Assembly: GCA_003260075.1 (NCBI GenBank)
Contig: QLIY01000133.1
Location: 130,989 to 194,988 of the forward strand
DNA from: Phallusia mammillata
Lineage: Eukaryota; Chordata; Ascidiacea; Phlebobranchia; Ascidiidae
DNA: 64,000 nt
Reading direction: 5' to 3'
In this document: positions 55,601 to 64,000 of the stretch, one piece after another
Position numbering within the stretch: the first letter of the stretch is position 1
Layout: every line of letters starts with the position of its first letter
Translations under genes and position numbers: made by a program
Notes under the pieces: generated by a model
The model's input: only the letters and a program-made list of their open reading frames with translations
What the model was told of the DNA's origin: nothing
Databases searched by the model: none

Positions 55601-58600
55601 TTGATAAGGCTTCAGCAGTTACTATGATCTGGATTTCATGTTAGAACTAGTGCATATGACCTAAAGAATTTCACGAAATTGGCTATGTTATATGGAAGAT
55701 ATTCATGATCAAATTTCTTGCTGTATTTTGTTGTGCCAGACTTATCTGGCACCCCTAGTCCATTTATTCTCCAGACCCATTTTATTGTTGCAAATGCCTC
55801 TGGAGACAGGCTGGTTCCCACTTTGGATTAAATTTATGTATATTACAACAGTTTTGTCACACATTTACCCATCAAAACATGACATGTTACCTAACTTACT
55901 AAATAATGTTTCTGAATATGAATATGATTATGATTAGGTTTTTTGCTGTGAAAACCTACAAGAAAGTAGAGATTGTTGTGATTCAAGTGAATAACATTTT
56001 AAAGGGGGGGGGGTATGTTACCTAACTTACTAAATAATGCTTCTGAATATGATTATGATTAGGTTTTTTGCTGTGAAAAGCTACAAGAAAGTAGAGATTG
56101 TTGTGATTCAAGTGAATAACATTTTAAATTTGTTTTCTAGCCTTCAGAGCCAAAGAATGTAGACCCTGGGCCCACATTTACAGTGCAGTCTGTGAAACAA
56201 AAATCAGTTTCACCACGAGCCGGAACAAATGCTTCTGAACCCTTGTTCGATGACATGAAGATCTGTATTAACCAACGACCAAGAAGCGAGAAGGGTTTTG
56301 GATTTACTGTGCGTGGAGGTGATGACGGCAAGCCAGTGATTGTTAACACAGTGAGCCCAGGTAATCATTTCGTGTTTGCTAACACTACTCATGCAAATAT
56401 TGTCGCTACAAATAAGCAAGGGGCTATGCATGCATTTTATGTGCACTACATTGCTTGAGGCATATGATTAAAGGTGTACCAGGCTCATTTTGATGCATAT
56501 TTTTCAATTTTGCACTTAACATGTGAATTTAATGGTTAAGTTAAAAAAAAAAATGGTTAAAAAATTCAACACTACCTAGCTATGAAAATTTTTGCTTGTG
56601 ATTTGCATTATCTGGCATTCCTTACAAAAAAATGTGTTAGCCCATATCCTTGTTTCCTAATCCAGAGTTTGTGGAAGTCTGTATAAAAGAATAACTTTTG
56701 CCCTTTGGTCCAAAAATATTTCTGGATTAGGTAAAGATCCGGATTAACTGATGTCAATTAGTTAAAGCCTTATCACATTACAAATCATTTGTACCGCAAG
56801 TTTTGTCCAAATTAGACGAAGCTTCGGATTAACTGAATCTGGTTCAACCATGGTTTAGTGTATGACATAAAAACTTGCATAAAGTAAGTTTTTGTATAAA
56901 GTAATGAACTTGTGCCATAAAAGGTAAAGTTTTCCTACTGTTGTGAAACTGTACTTTGCAATTCAAATGTGCATGCATTGTTTGTCACTTCTTAATAGCT
57001 GTTCAAATATTGGTTTAGTCTTTTATGCACATTTCTCACAACAGTTGGTTAAAGCTATAAATTCGTCGACCATAAACACATGCATACCAGGGTTCATTTC
57101 ACAGTCAATAAAATATTATATTTTTTGCAGTACAGTAAACCTTTTGACATTTTATTTTGTCTGAAATCACATGTAAATTGTGACTCTTCTGTGGTTTACA
57201 AATATTGTTAGTTTTAATGACATTTGGCGCAAATATATATATTTTTTTTTACTTGTACAAAATGCCCTCAAAACATTATTTGGTTGTTTGCTTAGGCCAT
57301 TTTCCCTTTTTTATGAATGAGAACACAATACTATTATACTCAATGTAAACGGCATGTGGACAACCAGGGGTGGTCTACTTGAAATTTTATCGCTCTAATG
57401 ACATACGTCCACCAATGATTAGTTATGACACTTGTTAGGTATCCAAGCTGTCAAGTAGCCTTTACAATCAATTAATATCTGATGGAGAGTATTGATAACC
57501 TAATTGTTGTGTGATGCTTGGTCAAGTAACATTCCCACACAATATAACTCCAGTTCAAGGGATTATAGTTTGCATGATAACCTGAAAATAGTACTTCGGC
57601 ATTATTATAGTCCTGCAAAATTTTCAGTCTAATTTTTATATTTTTGACTCTATTTGAAAAAACTTATTTTTAAATATATTTAAATATTTTTAAAAATAAA
57701 CATGAACCATTCTGAACCATTTTTTTTCTTTGAAATGTTGGAAACTGTCTTTGAATGATTTTTTTGCCTACCATTAACAGCCACAACACTGTCTTGGTGA
57801 TGACAAAAATTAAAAATCATTATCTATGTATAAACATAAATAACTCACACCTAGGTATATGAATAATTCCAAATCTTGTTTAACGCAAAAGTTTTTATGT
57901 TTGTCTTGACATGTGCACAGTGATTTTATGAACAAGTCAATTACTTGCTAAATTAATGTCCAAGTTTGGCTGTAACTATGTTTAAAGGTTTCTAGTAAAT
58001 TGCATTGCATAATGTGATCCATTTAACTACTAGAGTCTGTCATCAAACATAGGAAAACCTAATGACAAATGTCAGAAAATGGAGGCAAAACTATAGTGCA
58101 AAATCATAAAAAAATTAAAACCTTTTTTTTTGCTTTTATTTTTTTACTTATGCAAACAGGAAAATAGTGGCAACTGGCACCACAGAACATGTGACTGGTA
58201 CCAATCCCTTTACCCCACTTAATAGATCACCTATTTACCTGAAAAGCATTCTCTTAAAGTAGGGAACTTCCCGCCACCTGACAAATAGTTGTAAACCCTC
58301 TTGTGTCCAGTTAGTTTGCTTGGCTATTTTAACTTTTTTATTTGCAATTGCTTTAGTAGTGATGCGATCTTGTGCTTGTGTCTTATGTTTTTTTGTTGCC
58401 TTTACACAAACTTTATTGTGTAAAAATAACTTTTTTACAAACATTTAAATGTAATTTGCCCCCTTGTAAAGCTTATACTAAGCAGTGGTTCCCTGCCTTT
58501 TTTGACAAAATTCCTCTCCTAACAAATCAAAACATTTTAATTTCTTCTTAATATACATACTACATAGTAGATGCTAAACTATACAAAGATCATTTCAAAT

Positions 58601-61600
58601 TGGGTCTTTTATCAACTTCACAGGTCAAATTCCCAGAGCTTAAGTGTCTGTTTACAACCACTTAAAGTAAAATTTAAAGTAATTTCCTTCTCTCGAGGTT
58701 TAAAGTTCCTCTCTGGTGGGGAACCACTGCATAAAAGTAACATGAAACATCTCCCAAACATCATCTTTTTTCGGACACTTAATTAATGTTTTATTGCAAC
58801 TAATTCCCAAACTATCTTTGTGCAAGTGTTTATAAAAACTGTTTTGTGTTAAGGTGGAGCAGCAGATATCTGTCAACTTTGTGTTGGTGATGAGATCTTG
58901 GCTATTAATGATGTCCGACTTGATTCGACGCTAACGCAGGATGGGATTGTACAGCTTATTGTAGACAGTGTTATCACTGGTAATCTGTCATTGGACATTC
59001 GAAGATATGGCAAAGCAAAAAAGAGTAAGTTGTTCAAACTATAGAAATCATTTTGTAGATTTTTTTGAATTCTGGTTTATGTAAATGCAAGCGATGAATT
59101 TTTATTGGTTTAGTTTGCACACAGGTAAATTTTAATAGAATTTATTTGAAAAGATTTTAAAATAGTAATACGCTCTGTATAGATTAAGTTTTGTTTGACA
59201 TTACTTTAATAATATTTTTAGGTTTCTGCATCTTATTTCTCTGTTAATGTGTTCTGGAAGTGAAACTATAAACAAATTTAAAAGAAATTAAAATTGCTTT
59301 TACCAATCTTATCTTTATGAGAACAAATTTTATTGGAGTACATGATATGAAACAATAAAAAAAAGTTTAAACAATTGCAAGATGTATATAAACGGGTGTA
59401 ACTGATATAGCCTTCATATCACTGATGATGGCATGAGCATTTGCCGAAACATTTGAAAAATAAAGCATGTCACTTTTTACGTCTATTTGGGCCGTTATTT
59501 TCTCCATTAAATTGCAAGATGTAATAAAAAATCCAATGCAAAACAATCCAATGCAATAACATTTCTTCTTTTAACATTTGCAGTTTATGCAGTAAACCGT
59601 TGCACTTTACTAACATTCAGTTTCAGTTAGGCATAAAGCCTACACCAGGCATGACCATTACCGTTACCAAGTTAGGTTAATCTTACGTTACCTTTGTTAG
59701 CAGCAAATCCACTCCGCCTGAGCGGGACAAAAGTTGTGATGACTCCGAGGGGTTTCGTTCAGGTTCGTTCAGACAAGGGCAAAGCCCCAGTCGTGACCAC
59801 AAAAATGGTGAATGGCAACACAGCAGACTTGAACAATGAAAAGGTACATTTGTGTGTTGAAACGAACTTTTGTTGGACTTCCTAATGTTTAAATAGCTTT
59901 CTGTACTGTTTTGATAACATTGACTTGGTCGTGAGTATTGTGATAAGTATGGAAGGAAAATTAAGTTATTCTGTGTGATGATATTCACTGATGATTCCAT
60001 AGTTGTGCTTCTGTGTTGCTAAAACATTTATTTGGGTAAAAACTAGGGGGGGGGGGATAAGTATGGAAGGAAAATTAAGTTATTCTGTGTGATGGTATTC
60101 ACTAATGATTGCATAGTTGTGCTTCTGTGTTGCTAAAACATTTATTTGGGTAAAAACTAAAAAAAAAATACAAGATATATGGGTACATAAATATGGCACT
60201 TTTTCAGTATTTCTTGCAGTAAGAACATAACAAGTTAATTTGTTTCAGACAGGACCAGATTTTTTTATTGATTTTTTTGTAATATCTTTATTGGTTGTTA
60301 CAAATTCTGCACATATGCTATAAAAGTACAGTCAGTTGACTTTTAAAGACCCTATTCCTTAAGTTGAAATAATTCTTGTGTCTATGCAAATCCTTGTACT
60401 TTCACAGGAAAACCATTCCCCATATATGCATGATGACCTTCCCCCTCCACCAGATGATCTTTTGACCCCTCCCGCAGCCCAGGACGCTCCCCCTCAAAAG
60501 CAGTCAGCCATGAGTCGACTCTCACCTAAACAACCTTACCCAAAATCTGCTACTCTACCATCAAGTTACAGGTACAAGTTTGTTAGGCCATTTGGCCATT
60601 GATTTTGACTCCTTATAAAACTATGTCTCTAATTATAAGGCTTACACTATTAAAATTGTTTCAAAGACTTTTATTAGATTAAAAATTCTATTTGAAAAAA
60701 AAGAAACAATTGTCAAACAGTTGTTTTACATATATAAGCTGTTGCTACCAAACATATCAAGTTTATAGAGCTCTTCTGGCAATTGTATTTTATACTGACG
60801 TTTGGGGGGGGGGTGAAAAAAAACAAAACAATTGTCAAACAGTCGTTTTACATATATAAGCTGTTGCTACCAAACAAATCAAGTTTATAGAGCTCTTCTG
60901 GCAATTGTATTTTATACTGACGTTTCGACGTCCTATACAGGTTGCTTTCATCAGGGTAAATAAGGGTATAAATACAATTGCCAGAAAAGTTCTATAAAGT
61001 TGAGTTGTTTTACATAATTTTTTTCCGTAAAAATTGTGTTTTATTGAGTTTTTTTTTGTTTATACACAACAACATAATAGCTCACTGTAAAAAGAATCAG
61101 CACATCTGCAAATTGTATCAGTTGAAAATACGCTAATTCAATAATACAGTGAAGAGATCTATGTTAAAAAAAAACACAAACCATTCTTTATTCATAAATA
61201 TAAAGGTGCTTTTGGTTGTGAAAGTAATAAAACGCTATTCTGACACAATTATTGTTTCTACAACAAGTCTATCAATGATTCAACCAGATGGCAAATGTAT
61301 CATATTTCTCGGCTCCTAATTACATCAGTACATGTTGTGTGTTGTGTGCTACATACCAATACATTTTATAGCTATCTGGTTTCTAAACTCAATCGCATCA
61401 ATGTCCTTGACAAATTTGGAACCCCTTTTGATGGAATTTATATTCATATGTTACATGTCAATTGTCCGTAAAATGTGTAAAGTTGGTTGTAAAATGGAAT
61501 TTGTTTTAGGTTTTTCTTGATCTATGTCTTTTACAAGTAATACAAACGTAAAAAGTCTGTTACTTAAGAGGAAAAATGTGACTGCCTATTATGAAAATCA

Positions 61601-64000
61601 TACATTGGTGATACTATGTATAGAGACGGGTTGTAGGTACAATTCAATTTTAAATAGGCATTTTTATTGGGTGAATATCAGGCAAATATACATTCATTTA
61701 ATCAATTTTAGTCAGATGGTTTACTGCTTGGTGGCTATATATTATTTAATAGGGCTTTACATGCATATACAATACAGCTTATTCAATATCACAAATGATT
61801 AACACAATAATTAAATGTATCTGGGTATTTTTAGAACAATTTTTCCTTCAATTGTAGGATGTAATGACGATATAGCGTATTACATCAATTGTACTACATG
61901 TCTTCTTCCAATATAATTTTCAGAAAATCTGTTACACATTTTTTGTTGTCTGCACCACAGCCTTCTTATTTCACAGAAAAGTATAAGCAATTCATTAACG
62001 CCCATTCAGGTTATTAAAGTGCAGTAATTTTTGAACATGCATATTTAATTCAAGTGATTAAAAAACATTCAAAATTCTGGTTGCACCAGAATGACACTGA
62101 TGGCACTCAAAACACTGTATATTATTTGAGAGAAGATTTCTAATTTTTGTAACAAAACAATATTTAAACATGTTTTGTCTAACAGTACAATAAATTATTT
62201 ACATGCACCTGTTTTGACAGTTTGCTATTGCCTTGTGATTGTTATGTCTAAGTGCATTTTGCATATGTTCAAACCAACCAAATATGGTGGTGAATGCTTG
62301 GTGACCAGCTGATTCAAGATAGGGGGGGGGGCAAAAAACATTTAAAATTATGATTGCACCAGAATGACACTGAATGCACTCAAAACACTGTATATTATTT
62401 GGGAGAAGATTTCTAATTTTTTTAACTAAACAATTTTTGAACATGTTTTGTCTAACAGTACAATAAATTATTTACATGCACCTGTTGCGACAGTTTGCTA
62501 TTGCCTTGTGATTGTTATGTCTAAGTGCATTTGGCATATGTTCAAGCCAACCAAATATGGTGGTGAATGCTTGGTGACCAGCTGATTCAAGATAATGCCT
62601 TCAATACTATGATAACCAACCAAAAAACTGAGATAAGATGAAAAAACAATGGTTATATTTATTGTTTGCTTGTTGTTATATGACTAATGTTATTACAAAT
62701 TGTATTTTTCATTCTATTAGTTTGCAAAAATCCTTTGGATTAATGCATTCCCACCTACAGGTTATTATAGAGATCAAAATTTATTGAAGCAAGTTTATTT
62801 TTCAGTGATGAACAATCAACGTTACTGTTTAACCTTCTTCCATGTTAACAAGGTGTTGTTTTTAATTTTTCAGATCCTCTGACCCTCTGTCTGATCTTAT
62901 AGGGGGGGGGGGTCTGTTTTTTTTAGTTTGCAAAAACCTATTGGATTAGTGCATTCCCACCTACAGGTTATTATAGAGATCAAAATTTATTTAGGCAAGT
63001 TTATTTTTCAGTGATAAACAATCAACGTTACTGTTAAACCTTCTTCCATGTTAACAAGATGTTGTTTTTAATTTTTCAGATCCTCTGACCCTCTGTCTGA
63101 TCTTATACAAGCTGCTCACAAACCAAGCAATCCAACACAAAGTAAGAAAACTTGTTTTGTTTTTCCAAAACACTCTGAAATATTAATGTTTAAGTCATCA
63201 GTATTTTTGTGATTCCAACACTAGATTTGATGACTGTGTAAATTTAAACCCAATTTAACTTTTTATAGTTGACCAATTAACACCTTTTATGTATTGCATT
63301 TGAAAAAGGCTAGTATATTACTATGGCACATTACCTTACCATGCCATCCCTGAAAAACAGCTATTGTGAATTTTAATTCTGTTGATATACTTGTAAGGCG
63401 GCCAATGTTTTAGGTATTACAGCACAGTTTAAATTCCATGTTTTACCAAATGTAAGCAATAGAGCCGTATAGAGAAACATGTAATTGCAACTTTTAAACT
63501 GTTTTTGTTAATTCTTTGCTTTATTATTGTAAGTCAAAAAACATCAACAGTTTACTACCTAAAAATAATTTTTAAACATCTAGTTTTAAAACACAAAATT
63601 TTTATGATTTAAATAAAAACTGGGGGGGGGGTGTATAGAGAAACATGTAATTGCAACTTTTAAACTATTGTTGTTAATTCTTTGCGTTATTGTTGTAAGT
63701 CAAAAAACAGCAACAGTTTACTACCTAAAAATAATTTTCAAACATCTAGTTTTAAAACACAAAATTTTTATGATTTAAATAAAAACTTTTATTATTAAAA
63801 CTTTTACATTAATTTTATATGTGTGTGGCCTGAATGTACTTTTCAAAAATTTTAAATCTCTTTATGCACTAAGATGCAAATACCACAAATACTGGACATT
63901 TTCGAGTGGATTTATTCTCAAATAAATTCTTTTTATCTGCAGGCGAATCTCGGCCAGCGGTGACTCTTACATCCAACACACATGTTCGCCCGGTAGGCAA
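49891..64000 (+). CDS. LMO7: LMO7-like PDZ scaffold protein, 5' part (continues past window)
   Basis: Exons 49891-49940, 50379-50519, 51333-51465, 53042-53190, 53883-54428, 54923-55475, 56141-56360, 58854-59024, 59701-59843, 60408-60571, 63080-63141 and 63943-64000+ keep phase. The start MSDHSRDSSYDAADDSR is the first ATG in frame. Early exons carry the DUF4757-type LMO7/LIMCH1 signature: DDMMVRRTTGHMPAALRKKK, LQNWKTRRRSATLDALKRKE and KPKTYREIVEDK. Exons at 56.2 and 58.9 kb encode a PDZ domain, DMKICINQRPRSEKGFGFTV to GDEILAINDVRLDSTLTQ, ending SLDIRRYGKAKK, as in LMO7. The linkers are Pro/Ser-rich. LMO7 proteins act at adherens junctions and on actomyosin. No N-terminal CH domain is found in this window, and the C-terminal LIM domain would lie downstream. 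Exon 62874-62901 is a partial assembly copy. Confidence 0.85.
50772..51260. mobile_element. GACGTTTCGAC repeat element with inverted arms
   Basis: It begins AAATAAGCTATTGCTGCCAG. An arm (AGTATTGCTCATCCAGCAGT, TTTATTGTAAACAATCGACG) leads to GACGTTTCGACGTCC. A 300-nt centre follows, and the arm returns inverted (GGACGTAGAAACGTCAATTA, AAACTGCTGGAAGAGCAATA). On the minus strand 50838-50879 reads CTGATGAA, then a 6-bp hairpin GGCGTC/GACGTC, then GAAACGTCG, a hammerhead-like arrangement. It lies in the intron after the second LMO7-like exon. Confidence 0.65.
52131..52150. repeat. AT dinucleotide microsatellite
   Basis: A run of ten TA units within an AT-rich LMO7-like intron. Confidence 0.85.
52592..52630. 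other. 39-nt G-run, probable gap filler
   Basis: Uninterrupted G in the LMO7-like intron between exons 51333-51465 and 53042-53190. Confidence 0.7.
53218..53450. repeat. Allelic duplicate around a 10-G gap
   Basis: TTTTTGTGAAGGCTTGG to TTTTTTGATTCACTT occurs at 53219-53330 and 53343-53452 around 53331-53340, with three substitutions. Confidence 0.75.
54559..54713 (+). mobile_element. pogo/Tigger-like MITE
   Basis: Ends CAGTAAACCTTGGTTAATC and CCGGTTTAACTGGTGTTTACTG are inverted repeats preceded by TA. A diverged relative occupies about 56600-56860. The assignment to the Tc1/mariner-pogo group rests on the CAGT ends and is tentative. Confidence 0.5.
55870..56128. repeat. Allelic duplicate just before the PDZ exon
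   Basis: CATGTTACCTAACTTAC to GTGAATAACATTTTAAA occurs at 55882-56003 and 56015-56127, around 56004-56013. Confidence 0.75.
56141..59024 (+). CDS. LMO7: PDZ-domain exons of the LMO7-like gene
   Basis: Exon 56141-56360 ends in the PDZ (DMKICINQRPRSEKGFGFTV, then RGGDDGKPVIVNTVSPG). Exon 58854-59024 completes it (GAADICQLCVGDEILAIND to LSLDIRRYGKAKK). The carboxylate-binding loop is GFGF. The 2.5-kb intron between them holds a pogo-like relic and a hAT-like MITE. Confidence 0.88.
58483..58729 (+). mobile_element. hAT-like MITE
   Basis: Ends CAGTGGTTCCCTGCC and GGTGGGGAACCACTG are inverted repeats. It lies in the intron that splits the PDZ domain, 125 nt before the second PDZ exon. Confidence 0.65.
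59400..59475 (+). repeat. CTGATGATGGC...GCCGAAAC repeat fragment
   Basis: CACTGATGATGGCATGAGCA then TTTGCCGAAACATTTGAAAA. A GGCA/TGCC hairpin lies between CTGATGA and GAAAC, with one extra base before the hairpin, as in the GACGTTTCGAC family. It is probably a fragment of a Penelope-like element terminus (inference). Confidence 0.45.
59935..60165. repeat. Allelic duplicate around a G-run
   Basis: GATAAGTATGGAAGGAAAA to TTGGGTAAAAACTA occurs at 59941-60045 and 60056-60159 around 60046-60056, with two substitutions. Confidence 0.75.
60730..61000. mobile_element. GACGTTTCGAC repeat family, duplicated by a gap
   Basis: TATATAAGCTGTTGCTACC to TACTGACGTTT occurs twice around 60804-60813. The second copy continues through GACGTTTCGACGTCC and TTCATCAGGG to the inverted arm (TATAAATACAATTGCCAGAA, AAGTTCTATAAAG). 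Confidence 0.65.
62036..62600. repeat. Allelic duplicate around a 10-G gap
   Basis: About 270 nt (AAACATTCAAAATTCTGG to CAGCTGATTCAAGATA) occurs at 62052-62321 and 62337-62594, around 62322-62331. It lies within the last large LMO7-like intron. Confidence 0.75.
62715..63115. repeat. Allelic duplicate that copies an LMO7-like exon edge
   Basis: AGTTTGCAAAAATCC to CTGATCTTATA occurs at 62720-62901 and 62923-63108, around the G-run 62902-62912. The acceptor and first bases of exon 63080-63141 are therefore also seen at 62874. Confidence 0.75.
63455..63790. repeat. Allelic duplicate around a 10-G gap
   Basis: GTATAGAGAAACATG to TTTAAATAAAAACT occurs at 63467-63621 and 63633-63787, around 63622-63631, with several single-base differences. 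Confidence 0.75.

Noticed and set aside
1-64000. CRISPR array, operon, insertion sequence or prophage
   Set aside because: Intron-containing genes throughout and repeats of eukaryotic MITE/SINE type; no regularly spaced short repeats were seen.

Overview
The window is about 64 kb of animal nuclear DNA. It is AT-rich, with small phase-consistent exons, GT-AG introns and many short transposon relics. The gene content (a FoxH forkhead gene, a chordate-type actin, an LMO7 homologue) and the very high allelic variation suggest a tunicate, probably a Ciona-like sea squirt. That assignment is inference from style and content; I could not search a database.

Layout, left to right. 1-5.4 kb: repeats plus three or four phase-compatible exons of an unrecognised arginine/serine-rich protein (+). 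5.9-15.4 kb: a ten-exon gene (+) encoding about 433 residues, with two N-terminal EF-hands and a basic AT-hook-like stretch. 17.4-24.1 kb: FoxH (+), the predicted DNA-binding partner of Nodal/Activin Smads. 25.06-26.2 kb: an ER FKBP prolyl isomerase with two EF-hands (-), convergent with FoxH. 27.97-30.62 kb: a divergent actin (-). 33.77-48.53 kb: a 15-exon EAG/KCNH-type channel (-) with no PAS domain in the exons found and an altered pore signature. 49.89-64.0 kb: an LMO7-like PDZ scaffold gene (+), head-to-head with the channel gene and cut by the window end. The genes look like an ordinary animal neighbourhood, not an operon; no shared pathway is evident.

Two things overlay the genes. First, about 29 short runs of almost exactly 10 G, most of them between two near-identical copies of the adjoining sequence, plus seven runs of 38-89 G. 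These are best read as assembly gap fillers between unmerged allelic contig ends, so apparent exon duplications and the long Gly/Pro ORFs are artefacts. Second, a dense population of small mobile elements: hAT-type MITEs with clear 8-bp target duplications, a larger hAT-like element, tRNA-derived SINE-like pieces, and two families carrying hammerhead-ribozyme signatures. One copy (9270-9319) has every core base and all three helices of a type I hammerhead, and it is the most interesting non-coding object here.
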